Notes: generated by a model from the letters alone, not told the origin. Positions 13,065-24,922 are shown, counted from the stretch's first letter. The stretch is 64,000 nt of DNA from Siderastrea radians (GCA_964017195.1 OZ024897.1:9236951-9300950); one strand, 5' to 3'. Numbers and translations: made by a program.

Positions 13065-13785
13065 CCCCTACAGCCTTATAGCCTTACAGCCTCACGGCCT
13101 TACTTACAGCCTTACAACCTTACACCCTTACACCCTTACAACCTTACAGCCTTACACCTTACAGCCTTACAGCCTTACAACCTTACAGCCTTACAGCCTT
13201 ACAACCTTACAGCCTTACAGCCTTACAGCCTTACAGCCTTACAGCCTTGCAACCTTACAGCCTTACAGCCTTACAACCTTACAGCCTTACAGCCCTACAA
13301 CCTTACAGCCTTGCAACGTTACAGCCTTGCAACCTTACAGCCTTGCAACCTTACAGCCTTACAGCCTTACAGCCTTGCAACCTTACAGCCTTACAGCCTT
13401 ACAGCCTTACAACCTTACAGCCTTACAGCCTTACAACCTTACAGCCTTGCAGCTTTACAGCCTTACGGCCTGACAACCTTACAGCCTTACAACCTTACAG
13501 CCTTACAACCTTACAACCTTACAGCCTTACACCTTACAGCCTTACAGCCTTACACCCCTACAGCCTTACAACCTTACAGCCTTACAACCTTACAACCTTA
13601 CAGCCTTACAACCTTACAGCCTTACAACCTTACAACTTTACAGCCTTACACCTTACAGCCTTACAACCTTACAGCCTTACACCTTACAGCCTTACAACCT
13701 TACAGCCTTACAACCTTACAGCCTTACAGCCTTACAGCCTTACAGCCTTACAGCCTTACAGCCTTACAGCCTTACGGCCTTACAT
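13065..13785. repeat. 8-bp satellite TTACAGCC/TTACAACC
   Basis: About 720 bp of TTACAGCC alternating with TTACAACC and rarer variants. The unit also occurs in the terminal inverted repeat of the surrounding element (CCTTACAACCTTACAGCC at 12,798-12,815), so the array is probably an expansion of terminal sequence. Repetitive LQPYSLT-type frames across it are not genes. Confidence 0.95.
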
Positions 13786-13799
13786 TTTAGAAGATCTGC

Positions 13800-14460
13800 C
13801 GCAAGTTTCAAAAGATTAGTCTGGAGACGAAAAATCTACATAAATAGCAAAGACTGGAGAATTTTTTCAGGTGGTACCAACCAAAAGCCTTTTAATTGAA
13901 TAGTAAAATTACCAATGACTTAACAACCACCTAAGTGCCTGGAAAATAAGCATCCAGAGAGTAGTTGCCTTTATAAAGTAAATTTTAACTCAGGTCACTT
14001 ATTACTTTATTGCCAGGAAAATTAATTGTTTTTATGGGAAATACTGACTTAGAAAGAAGCATACCCCTTTATGGCTAAAACATTACGTTTGTTCCAGGGG
14101 AAAATTTTGTTATGGGAACAGACTCTTTTAAAATAATAGACATTGTTTTCTTTAACAGGAAAGAGCAAAACTGTAATGTCAAAAAAAATAGCATAATATG
14201 CATATTTTCATTTTCCTAGGTGAAGCCACCTTATCAGTCCAATTTTGAATTCCTTTCCTCTATTATGATCCTTAAACTAACATTTTTCTAGATTTTTCAC
14301 ACCTTTCGCGGTCTTCGCGTGCGTACAGATGTTGCAGTGCAGTGAATGACTTACAAACGAGTTATTTTATTCCCTGTATTGGTGGAGCAAAAACAGTCAA
14401 TGGTCAATCAAATCCCTGAATATACCAACTTTTTTTCATACAAATAAAAACTCGTTATAC
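13800..14460. other. no gene recognised inside the large element
   Basis: AT-rich sequence between the satellite and the P-loop gene fragment. Any further exons of the minus-strand P-loop gene would lie here, but none could be identified. Confidence 0.4.
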
Positions 14461-15377
14461 TTTCTCAGAAACAGAGGCAAAGAAATTGTGCTTCCAACCT
14501 CCTGTACAAGCTATGGCCACCTTGCATGCAGTGGACTTTCCACTATCAGGGTCTCCTTCCGCAGCAGGCAAGGGACAAGACCCTGCCAACGTCTGCCACA
14601 GTGAAGTGAAAGAAAGCACATAACATGTGCCAGGTCCAATGATAAAGAAAAGGATTTTGGAGAGTTGCAACATGTATCTGTTCTTCGCTTTTATCTTGTG
14701 CGACAAAGCCGCTCACTTTTCTACAATTCGTGTTGGCATGAGAAGATTAACGTGAATACTCAGTTTATGACGTCAACGATATGAACTATGGTATGAAGTC
14801 CAAATTAAATTGACGTAACGAGATAGTCACTAAGCCTACAACTGCTCTGAAGGACGAAAGGTTGATTTCCTAGCAACAGTTATTTTTTTTAAGAGCATGA
14901 TTATCAAAATAGATACAAATTGATACATACCACGTCATAATGGGAAATGATGACACTCATTGACAGTGTAAAGAAAGTGGGCAAAAAATTACCACTTTCC
15001 TGGTCTTTCAACTTTTCGATGTCCAGTCCTGTCCCATGAAATACCTCTTCTCTTGTAGTGCTAAGACTAGGATTATCGTTCATGGCTTGTTTTATGGAGC
15101 CGCTGAGAAAGTGACACATGACATCAAAATATTTTGTAGTCAAGGGCAATTGAACTGACGCTTTCCGAGCCTCGTGGGCTATTCCGCTTCCAGGATCTTT
15201 TACCAGGTGACTTATCCACGTGAAGCCATAATCCTCTGGTTTCACCAGATTCCCGTTTCCAGCTATGAAAACGTCTTTATTCATGGCCCAAATCACGGTA
15301 TTACGCTGGGGATTGCTGTTTTTCCCCACCACATATCCAGCTCTAGGAATATCATCTAGATCTGGTATTTCAACGCT
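14461..15377 (-). pseudogene. P-loop NTPase gene fragment carried by the large element
   Basis: Two minus-strand exons read in phase. Exon 1 (about 15,377 to 14,931) encodes about 149 residues with well-formed protein character (for example NTVIWAMNKDVF and EDYGFTWISHLV) and ends at a GTATGT donor. Exon 2 (14,592 to 14,461) begins after a CAG acceptor and encodes 44 residues with a Walker A-like GDPDSGKST motif, ending at a GTATAA donor. The phase is 0 at the junction. The 5' limit of exon 1 is uncertain, as the open frame starts without an ATG, and no later exon was found. A helicase/primase-type ATPase is possible but unproven. It may be element machinery or a captured host gene. Confidence 0.55.
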
Positions 15378-15399
15378 GGCTTCTAATTCTGCCAGCAAG

Positions 15400-16255
15400 G
15401 CAAGGCAAGGCCAATTGGTTCAGGTGGTAAGTTGAGCACTGTAGCTTCTAAAAAAATTGTCCTCACCACCTGCGTTTACAGTTACCAAGAAGGTCTCCAC
15501 TTTGACTCTGCCTGCTTTCTGATAAAAGAATTCCCTTTAAAAAACAATAACAACAACAAAGAATCGTCAGAGTGGGTGAGTACCGTGTTTTATGGGCAAA
15601 CCTAAAACGAGGAATGGTGGAAAGGCAGAAAATCGCCCTTAATCGTAAAACGAGGCACGGCGGAGAATCGGTCCAAATCCTATTAAAAACACGAAATGCC
15701 AAATAAAGATAGGAAAAAAAGTGGTTGTTAGTAAAACACATAACGGCGTAACGGGACTTTTTTAAAAGAATTCTCCTTCGAACTAATTATTATAAAAACA
15801 CAAGAGAGGATATCCTCTCTTGAAAAGGATTGTTTTACCGAAAACCATCGTCCAGACTCATCGGCAATACAGATATAGAAGCGATGTGCCGGTTCCTTAA
15901 TTGCGTTCGACGAAGGAGAACAAATACTACAGCGTATTCATGTGTTTTTCCCGCGGGTTTTATGATGTCCCGCGGGCATCGATCGCGATACCATTCGATT
16001 TCAGGGTCTGGCCGGCTGGAAAAGTGGCCTCGATCTTACATGATAGTTTTTCTCGGCAGGGAACTGGTATCTATTTTGTGCCGCCTTTACCTCATAGCGT
16101 TTTGCGTTTGCCAGAAAGGTTTGTTTAATTTATTGTTTCAATTCTTCTTACAGTTTTTGCCTTCCATTTATTTTATAAGAAAAGCTCCATTCTGACGATC
16201 ATGAGATATTTCTGGCTATTATGTTAACCTGTTAACAATGTGTTCGGTACAATAT
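15400..16255. other. no gene recognised inside the large element
   Basis: Short overlapping frames on both strands, none with domain features. A short hairpin, GAGAGGATATCCTCTC, lies at about 15,803-15,821. Confidence 0.4.
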
Positions 16256-16258
16256 TTG

Positions 16259-16440
16259 TCGGGGAGGCGGGGACGCGCGTTTGGGAATGTGGGACGCGGA
16301 GGTGCGTGGTGACGTGAGACAGGGGACGCGTGGGGACGTGAGATAGGGGACGCGTGGGGACGTGAGATCAGGGACGCAGGAAAGCGAGATCAGCGACGCG
16401 GGGATGTGAGGTCGGAATGTGGGGAGGTGAGATCGGGGAG
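16259..16440. repeat. G-rich minisatellite (GGGGACGTGAGAT)
   Basis: Irregular tandem units of about 20-22 bp built on GGGGACGTGAGATCAGGGACGC-like sequence. It abuts the left member of the internal inverted repeat pair. Confidence 0.8.
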
Positions 16441-16565
16441 GCGGGTTATATAGCAGAAAGCGGGAAAAAGTGGCTATAAATAGATAGAAAAAGCTGATTT
16501 CTTCCAAAGAAACGGTACAAACATCGGCTATTTTTCTTTCAAACCGCATAGACCTGCCAATCACG
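16440..16565 (-). repeat. left member of an internal inverted repeat pair
   Basis: Read on the minus strand this block (GGCAGGTCTATGCGG through TTTCTGCTATATA) resembles 21,177-21,290 on the plus strand over about 120 bp. The copies diverge outward, as expected for the ends of a nested element of about 4.8 kb or for two scattered copies of one repeat. Confidence 0.55.
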
Positions 16566-16762
16566 GGAAGAACATACTTGTAGGCTTTTGGCTAAGACCA
16601 GGAGCCATACTCGGGGATGGAGACCGTAACTAAGTACCATTTTCAGTATTGGCGTTGGCCCATCGAAAAAGACAAATGCGCTATTTTTAGAAAATTGCGC
16701 CATCGCGCGTAACACAAGCGCGTATATGTTGCGAGGACTCCGCGCAAAGAAAAACAAACAAA

Positions 16763-17314
16763 ATGGCGTCGGAAATTACCTTCGTTGGAGATGAAGAAAT
16801 TCAGTTTCTGTCATCAGTGTCACTTCCAATTTGCGGAAAGCCCTTGGGGCGAACTCTCTGGATAGTGACTCTGAATACGAGAAACATACAAGTGATTCCG
16901 ATGATGGGAGTGAGAATATTTCAGACAAATCCTGTGGCGAATATGCGTCGGACATGTCGGACGAGGATTTCCCCGTTAGAAGGATGAAACGTTTTGCGGG
17001 CAAAAAAGGCGCCGAACAAAAAATCATTGTCACTTTTTCCACTGCAAAAGAAAACAGTAACATAGATTCAAACTACCGAATCGAGAAGGGAAACGTTTGC
17101 CGAGATGTTTCAGCGTATGTTTTCTGAAATAATGTTCGCCTTTACCGAAGTGGCCGACATGAAGACAAAAAATAGCGAAATGTGCACTTTAAAAATGCTC
17201 TCGCGGTGCGTTATCATTCGTCGACAAAATAGAGAACTGGAAAAACACCTAGAAAAAAAAGAGAAAGTTGAAGTGGAACTTCATTCTGCCCTAGTACTGA
17301 ATATTATTTACTGA
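16763..17314 (+). pseudogene. broken gene for an acidic Ser/Asp-rich protein
   Basis: An ATG in good context (CAAAATGGCG) starts MASEITFVGDEE, and the frame then runs into unrelated sequence. A shifted frame from 16,795 encodes an acidic Ser/Asp/Glu-rich region followed by a basic cluster (VRRMKRFAGKK). A third frame from 17,105 gives a short helical segment (RELEKHLEKKEKVEVE). The three pieces are consistent with one gene broken by two frame changes, but the protein is not recognised. It lies inside the large element and could be a decayed element gene. Confidence 0.35.
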
Positions 17315-18309
17315 GCGATTTACGAACCTAGAAAGGATACATAGCGCAGTGGACGTGGCAAGGGTTTCAACGACAAACAAGGCTTTTACTTTTTTTTATC
17401 CGCCAGTAACCCGGCGAGAAAAATCACTTTGAATCGAAGTTAAATTAAGGATAAATTACAACTGAACGTCACTGAGACACAAATCTAAGTTGTTTCAGAG
17501 TGCCTGATTTCTAAGGACGACAAGAAACTGTACACTGATAGAAATAAGCATTTAGTGCTGTGTTTACAATTTCTTTCATCGTCAAGTCAATCACTTGTTC
17601 TTAAACTTTGACAAACAGTAGGTTTTATACGGGAGGCTTTGACTCCAAAATATCGAGACAAGACAAAATAAAGCACAGTAAAATGGGCGAGAAGCTATTA
17701 ATAATATATAGATTTAGCCAAGCCTAAAAGCGGAGCCGCGAAGGAATAAACTGGTGTTCGTTTCTCAAAAATAGTCCTGAAACTTTTCGGTCTGAAATAC
17801 ATTTCGGGGCTTTTTTTAGCTCGTTCGCTTTCGAAAAGTGTTTCTCAAAAAGCCTGAAAGTGTTCCGAATTGTCCTTCAATATTTTGGGGATCTGTTCTG
17901 TAAAACCAAGCTCGAAAGGTCGTTCTAGAGGCTGAGCACAGCTTGATTATTTTACTCAGGAGCCGTCTTGCTTGGTGTTTGCAATGTTTCTATATCCTGT
18001 CATTAACTGTGAAGGCTTGTCAAATCTCCTTGGTTTATTGGCTGTTCGCTTGAATGAACTTGAAACGGCGCTTATTTACAAAAACAAAATAAAAATTATT
18101 CGACCGTTTAAATGGGTTATCTTCATCGCGTTCGGATGTTAACAAATAACATGAACTGCCACTAAATAAAAATATTAGTCTGGCCAAAAATTTATACTGA
18201 CATTTCACCGGCATTTTACTGGGATTACCCGAAATAAAGGATCTGGGGAGCTTCGAAGCACTTGTAATAAACTTATCGAAGAAATGTCGCGTAGGTTTTA
18301 GCAGCCGCG

Positions 18310-18815
18310 AAAAAATTCAAGCACTTTGAGGAACACACATTTCTTACGGGATAAAATAGCTTTAAACTCAAAACTGCTTCGCTTTTATTTCGTTCTCTAA
18401 CTTGAGACCATCGAGATTGAAAACAAACGAACAAACACCGTCCAAACATTCTTAACTCTGCTGCATAAGTTTTGCGGCTGCAAATTGTCTGAAATTCGAG
18501 CGCTTTAAAAAATGCACCGAACTGTTTTTGGAAGCTTTTCGGGCATAATAGGTTTAAACCGACAACTGCTTCGCTTATAGTTTTTCAAATAACTGTTATA
18601 TTCTGTTCTCTAACTAGAGACAATCAAGATTCAAAACAAAGAAACGCCAAACACGCTTTAATTAAATTGTTATTACGCGGGCATAAGTTTTGGGGATGCG
18701 AAGTAAGCCTATATAAAGTTAGGCGCTTTGAGGAACGCACAAAACTGTTTTCGGAAGCTTTTCGGATAAAATAGCTTTAAACCGACAACTGCTTCGCTTA
18801 AAAGATTATTACTAT
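18310..18815. repeat. about 220-bp tandem repeat, three partial units
   Basis: Each unit contains AGCTTTTCGG-like sequence followed by ATAGCTTTAAACCGACAACT and GCTTCGCTT. Copies of that core lie near 18,350, 18,550 and 18,770. They sit inside the longer interspersed repeat. Confidence 0.7.
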
Positions 18816-19624
18816 TGAAAACTTCTAGGACAAGAAAATCGACAGTTGCACAAAGAGATGGACCGGACGGTGAAAATTGAAAGCAAAGCTTGTGCAGTTG
18901 TCTTGCGGCTGTGCTTAGACCTACTGTTATGAATAAACAAACACAAAATAATGGACAGAGAAATCATTTTGGAAAACATTTATTCGAAAACCCCTATGTT
19001 TATACTTAAATGCAATTCGCGTTACACTTCCAAAATCGTAGGTCGGTCCACGCGAGTGAAATCGGCTCAGCATGGCAAAATATTCAAGAATCTGTCACAA
19101 ATCTGAGCGCGTTTTCTAATATTTTTTTAAAGTCAAAAGTAAATAACACATTTTTTAATGGCATAAATCAAATTTACATTTCAAAACGTAATTTCTTTCA
19201 TCGTAATACTCGAAATCATGTACCTTAGACCTTTTAAAAACTTCACTTACTCGGTTGTGTTTCAGAACAGGGCAAACTCTCCGCCGTGAAGAAAACAAAG
19301 CGATGAATTCCTTTGAATGCAGCTTTCGTAACTTGAACTTTTCGCCTTCTACCAGCATTCTTTGGAACTTTTTCTTTCCATTTATGTATATTAGATGTTT
19401 TTTGTCAAGTATAAAACTTCATTACTCTCGAGCAATCGTTAAATGCTAAAGAAGCTTAAGCTTTTAAAGAAACCTCTTTTTCAAAAGCGACGATGGTCAT
19501 GCGATTTCCCGCCAAGAAAAATGCCGGTTGCCCTAAAGCACCGTGCGATTTCCCGCCAAGACAAGATTTCATTCCCTGCCCCCGTCGGGTTCTCTTGGGA
19601 CTCCCCTCCCCCTCCCACAGAGTG

Positions 19625-19672
19625 TGCGGACGGACGGACGTACGGATGTACGGATGTACGGACGGACGGTCA
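19625..19672. repeat. CGGACGGACGTACGGATGTA minisatellite
   Basis: Tandem GGACGGAC/GTACGGAT motifs, matching in inverted orientation the tract at 46,124-46,173. It marks the shared repeat family. Confidence 0.75.
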
Positions 19673-19879
19673 CGGGACTATTACGTCACAACCAAAATTT
19701 CTCGGATTGATAGGTTACCGACAGAGCTGAATAACGCTGAACGGTCAGCGGTGCGAAACGCGGGCGACCGCGCGCGAACCCGACTTGGCGACTGGGCAGG
19801 CCTGGCGGAAGGTTACCGTATTTCCTTAGCAATGGAGCTCCGCTGGCGCGCTTTGCCCGCAGGCTCCACTAAAAATTGA

Positions 19880-21170
19880 CACACTTTTATGGTGAGTCAG
19901 TACAAAAATCAAGCAGCAGTCTGAACAACAAGCGTTGAACAAATTCAGTACGAGATAGGGCGACAGTTTTGGGCTCTGGTTTACCTGTACTCGATGTAGC
20001 TCTATCTGTGTTCCAGCAGCTCCAAATGTTCAAATACAAATCGGGTGCCATGTGGAATACGTTGAATCGCTTTCACAGTTGTTTGAGAGTTGCTTTTGCA
20101 GTTACGTCCGCGGGCTCTAAACTGAGAACAACTGCCTTTTGTGGTTTGTTTTTCTATAAAACGTTGCTGAGATTTTAGCCCGCATATCAGCCCAACTTGT
20201 TTTATCAACTTAGAATTTTATTGATCAGCTTTCAAAACCAACAAAATTTGAGTCTTTAATGCAAACATCGCGCACATAAAACAGCTTTCCGGGCCCGAAA
20301 AGATATCGGGACTTTCCAGAAACGGGCCCCAGGGCGGAAAAAGATTGCCAACCTTTTCCCGCCCTCGGTGAGATCGTACAGCTTCCGCTTTGAACGATGA
20401 TTACAACAATTTTTCAACAATTTTTCGTACCACATTTCAGAGCCCATAATTGGAAGATTTTCCCTAAACCTTGTGCTTGTACGTTCGATTCACTTCGGAG
20501 CAGTTTCATTGTTTCATTCAGCTCCGCAAAGAAACGCTGCAACACTTCGCAAGGTTTTGGCGCCTTTTTCGGTCAGTCATGTTATCGCGATCGATTCTTG
20601 TTCCCTTGTTCCCTTTATATCTCGGACTTTCTCTCTCGTTTTTTCTCTTTCTTGATTTTACAGCAACTAGTGATTGCGTTTTTAATAATAAAAACAATTA
20701 TTCTACTCGGGTTTGCTGGTTATCAAATAATTATAACCATTTTGGCGCTATGCGCCTCGTTGGTTATCTTTCATACTAAAAAAGTATCCAGCGCGCCCTC
20801 GTTGTACGCAAATTTGCGTGTACACGCGCGTTTATCACGTTGAGGGTGGCGCAATTTTCTCTAAAAATAGCACATTTGACATTTGTGTTTTTCAATGGGG
20901 CCGCGTGGATCCCGCGCTTACGGTCTCCGTCCCCGATTATGGCTTCTGCTAGGACGGAAGAAACACGGCACTTATCGTGACAAAAATGGCGTCACACACT
21001 CGCCAAAAAGATCTATCGGCATCTGAGACCAAATTTTACTCCTCTTAGCAAATAGGTTATGAACTCCAGAGAAATGTCAAGAACTTTCTTAGTTATACAG
21101 TTTGGGTTCGCGACGGATTAAAAATTTCAGTCACACAGTTTAAAACTCTCAAAGAAGTCCGGAAAGAAAA
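19880..21170. other. no gene recognised inside the large element
   Basis: Contains a short dispersed motif at 20,285-20,335 (GGGCCCGAAAAGATATCGGG) that recurs in related form at 56,553-56,600, and a near-palindrome around GTACGCAAATTTGCGTGTAC at 20,797-20,822. No exon is supported. Confidence 0.4.
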
Positions 21171-21176
21171 GTATTT

Positions 21177-21305
21177 GTGATTCGCAGGTCTATGCGGCTT
21201 GATAGGAAAATAACCGATGTGTGCGCTGTTTCGTTGAAAGAAATCAGCTTTTTCGATCTATTTATAGTCACTTTCTTCCGCTTTTCTGCTATATATCTCA
21301 CGTCA
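21177..21305 (+). repeat. right member of an internal inverted repeat pair
   Basis: Inverted partner of 16,440-16,565 (shared GCAGGTCTATGCGG and AAAGAAATCAGCTTTTTC). See that entry. Confidence 0.55.
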
Positions 21306-21604
21306 CAAGAGATCTGGGTACGAGATTATCACCAGCTGGAAAATTGTGCCCATGTAAGATCATGTTTAACGATAGCACTTTGCCTCCAACGCAGACTTTT
21401 TGCTAGGGCTCGTCTCCAAATCATTATCAAGGAAACGCGTGGACAAATTATCCCTCCGTTCGGTAACAAATGTAATAAGAACCAGCCTGCGTGGCAGGCG
21501 CGAGAGTGGGAGCGAGACGGGTAAACAGCGAGCGCGATACGCGAGCGCGAACGCGAGGAAAGGGAAATTAGGCGCTTTTCACGCAGCCAGCCAAGCGTGG
21601 GAAC

Positions 21605-21709
21605 AAAAAACCAATTGCAAGGCTGATCGGACAGCTAAGAAGGGTAATAATTTTATTACCCTTCTTAGCTGTCCGATCAGCCTTGCAATTGGTTTTTTGT
21701 TTTATTCAA
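21605..21709. repeat. near-perfect palindrome with arms of about 50 bp
   Basis: The arm from AACAAAAAACCAATTGCAAG to AAGGGTAATAA is followed, after about 2 bp, by its reverse complement with no mismatch seen. Such a young palindrome could be a foldback element, a recent inverted duplication or an assembly artefact. It sits beside a GC-rich repeat at 21,484-21,600 beginning AGCCTGCGTGGCAGG. Confidence 0.8.
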
Positions 21710-21812
21710 CATTGCGGATCCTGATCTACACCAAGATCCGGCTTCACCTCGCTACTGTTTGTCCAAGTGGTCCTTGCATCGAGTTACCTGATTAAGCGTG
21801 GGAACATCTAGT

Positions 21813-21897
21813 TATGGATGAACTTGGGAAGTTTGTGAGCTCGAGAGTAATTCTACCTTTCTCGGTTGCTCTCCAAACTTCCCAAGTGCATCCATAA
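21813..21897. repeat. second foldback beside the palindrome
   Basis: TATGGATGAACTTGGGAAGT is answered about 40 bp later by ACTTCCCAAGTGCATCCATA. The arms are about 23 bp with one mismatch. No coding content. Confidence 0.7.
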
Positions 21898-21909
21898 CTC
21901 GATATACGC

Positions 21910-23505
21910 AAGGCTAAAGGCATGAATCAATTCTTTCACGACATATAAATGCCAACAAAGTGGTGCACGAAAACAGGTTTTATCAGTGGCAGCCGCGCGA
22001 TTTATTACCAATTGGATGATAAACAACAGCATATACCGGTTTGAGCAGAACAAATTACAGGCTTGAGGAAAGAACACTTATTTGAACTAGAATACTCGGA
22101 ATTTCTATTTGAAAATTACGAATTACTCAAAAGTACAATCTGGATTTTGAAGCAAGATAGTTAATTCCAATGTGGCACGCAGGTGACAAATAAATTTCAC
22201 CGCAACACAGGATTTGTGATTGTTTAGATCGACAAGCTTGTCAAATTACGCAATTTCTTGAACTAAAATTCACAGACGAAACGAAAGCAGGCTTAAAACA
22301 TTTCTTCACGTTCAATTTCCTCGAGGGAAGCTACAAGCGATTCCGCTCGATCGAAATGCATATTTAACTATCACTAAAGTGGAGGATGTGCACATTGTTC
22401 AACAATTTCACATAAACTGTGTGAGGATTACGAAGCATCAGTCAATTAAAAACCTATTCCTGTAAAAATTTAAAATAAAATATGTAATTTACTTTCACCT
22501 GAATTCTCAGAGGGGCTAGAACGTTTCCTAGAAAGTCAGAAGCCCAATAGCTGTTTTGTAATGGCACACACTGCTCAAATTCCTCTTCGCTTTGTAAAAG
22601 CGGCAGTTTGTCGTCGAATTTCTTCGCTCTAAACTCTATCAATCCCACCGTTTATCTTATCGAGTCTTCCTTGGAGTTTTTTCTTTTGTTTTTGTAATTT
22701 TCAATGTTCCCACAGACCAGACTCACACAGACTCATTCATATTGAGTGACTGCAGCGTTTGCTCTTTGTTCGTTTCAGCAGTTGCAAGAAGTTCAATTAC
22801 AAGAGAATAACTAGGAGGTCCTCTGCTATTTTCTCCCATTATTAATGGAAACTGTCGAAAATAAGCTACAGAAACCCGAGTATGCCTGGCTTTAAAAGCC
22901 TAATATCTGTAATATAAACACAACTGTCGACGGCCGTGCGTAAGCTTATATATGTTCCGAGTCACGCTGATCTACCGTAACGATGGCTGAATTACACACA
23001 AGGAGCTGTGACAGTCAAAGTAATAGTAGTTGTACAGTAACGTTGGTGTAGTTTCCTCATCTCTTACAGTGTCCAGCATAGGCGATCAATCGAACGTAAA
23101 CAAACACTTTGAAGTGAAGTCCACATGTGCGCCAAGTAAACAACATCTTTCACTATCGCCAGCCCTGTGAAGATTTAAATAGTTAATAAAAATAATTGTG
23201 ACTCACCAAGTAAGCTGAAACACATGTTTAAGCTTATAATTGTTTTCAAAGTAGTTCCGGATTCAACTCACTTCGAAATATTCGTGACCCATTCGGGACG
23301 CAGCTGACCACGGCAAAGTTAGCCCAAGTTAAAACTGACCTTGCAGCACTGGTAGCAATAATTGCGGGAAAATGGTGCCACTTCTTCTTACGGTAAGCCC
23401 GGTAAGGTTATACATCGAAACATTGTAAAAATGGCAGTCAATATTTTCGCGCTCGTCGAGAAGTCAGTCCAGTTCTTGCTTACTCGGGCCCAGACCCTTT
23501 TCTGA
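21910..23505. other. no gene recognised in the right part of the large element
   Basis: AT-rich sequence up to the right terminal inverted repeat. Short minus-strand frames have no recognisable features. Confidence 0.4.
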
Positions 23506-24921
23506 GAATGTAAGGTTGTAAGGGCCTTACACGAAACCTTACACTGAAAACGTGGTCGTAAATCGTGCCTCATATGGTTTGAGAGAGAAGTGCACATTGC
23601 TTCAACATGCCGCCATCCTTGCCTGTTGCAGCTTATTGGTGCAACTGCCGATGATAACCCATCACTGGTGGTAACTGAGATTATGGTCTGTAGTTTGAGA
23701 GAAAAACTGTATAATGAAGCCAAACAAACTCTTTCGAGAGAACAAGCGTCTGTTCTATCTCTAGCTGTGGCTCGGGCACTCAATTATCTGCACCAGAAAC
23801 CAATTCCCATCGTCCACAGTGACATAAGTAGTGCTAATGTGCTGCTATGGCGACAGGGTAACCAATGGCGAGGCAAAGTTTCGGATTATGGCACTGCTAA
23901 TTCTGTTCGTCAAAGCACGAGAAACGATGCTGGGGCTGTAATCTACTGTGCACCTGAATTGGTGAATGAAACTACGGATCATCCAATAAGCTGCAAGGTT
24001 AGTACAGTAGAACACCACCTCACGGCCACCCCACTTCAACTGAGAAAACCCACAACTTTTATTGAGCTTATGTTTATTGTGCTTGGACCAGTCACTTGCA
24101 AGATCTTGAAACCTCCTAAAATGAACAGATTTCTATAATTCACCGAACAATTCTGGCTTCCGTTTTGTATCTTTTTTATATACCTTACAGGAATTTTATA
24201 AAAATTGTCAATCAATCTCGGAAGTGATTGGTCGAAACACAATCAAAATTCCAGAAATGTTTTCAGTTTTCTTAATTTGACTGTAACACGTAGGGAAGTT
24301 ATAAACCTTTGCTAACATGCCCCAAGAGAGGCTAAATCGCCAAGTCAAAGAAGATAGAAAAAATTATTGTTACCGGTAAGCTGAAAGCAATTGCAACTCC
24401 AAATAAGAGTGGCCTTCATTCAATTTATCTTCGATCGTCCTGCGAATCGCTCGTTTCTAGATACTTGCTATGCGATTCAAGCTTTACACCACTAGGAAAA
24501 CGCCCTCTCACAGAGATCTAGATCACAGAGATCTATCTGGATTTGCCTATGATAACATATAGCTAACTGATAAAAAGCATTGTCCTTTCTGAATCGAGCC
24601 GTTATGAATCATGGGTTGTAGGAAAAAACATCGAAAGGTAATTTAGGCCAACGTAACAACGGCACAGATAAGTGACAGTTCAGTAACCGTTCGTTTTGTG
24701 CATCTGCTATCTCATTTACACGAAATCTGTTGTAGTTGTAATGGCTTATTTGTAATTTCTGGTGTAAACGATGATAATTGGACTATATAAAGGATTCTGT
24801 TGTTTTTGTTGCATGGGGTTAGTTACTGAGTATTTTCAGTAATCTTTCTAAATGAAGGCTACTAGTTCTTTTCAATTTCTAGCAAAGGCAGCCCAAGCTC
24901 GAATATGAGATCTAGTCTTAC

Positions 24922-24922
24922 T

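Larger units (their letters stand above)
17696..19870 (+). repeat. interspersed repeat family, long copy
   Basis: The left end (ATAGATTTAGCCAAGCCTAA then AAGCGGAGCC) and the right part (CGGACGGACGTACGG minisatellite, then TTTCCTTAGCAATGGAGCTC then CGCTGGCGCGC) both recur in opposite orientation at 46,020-46,902. The two copies therefore share both termini with different interiors, which marks a defined repeat family. The long copy contains three roughly 220-bp internal repeats and no recognisable coding sequence. Confidence 0.65.
12745..23576. mobile_element. 10.8-kb DNA transposon inserted in a kinase exon
   Basis: The ends carry 62-bp inverted repeats with one mismatch, running from AGGCACGATTTACGACCACG to CCTTACAACCTTACA (left 12,752-12,813; right 23,507-23,569). 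GTTTGAG flanks the element at 12,738-12,744 and 23,577-23,583, a 7-bp target duplication (8 bp with one mismatch). Removing the element and one flank restores the reading seen in copy B (GTTTGAG then GAGAAGTGCAC). It contains an 8-bp satellite, fragments of a P-loop protein gene, a degraded acidic ORF, nested repeats and two large palindromes. No transposase was recognised, so the superfamily is open; the duplication length would suit hAT, P or Zisupton-type elements. Confidence 0.85.

Noticed and set aside
13014..13819. Long overlapping plus-strand frames rich in LQPYSLT
   Set aside because: They are translations of the TTACARCC satellite in several frames; no start context, splice or non-repeat protein is present.
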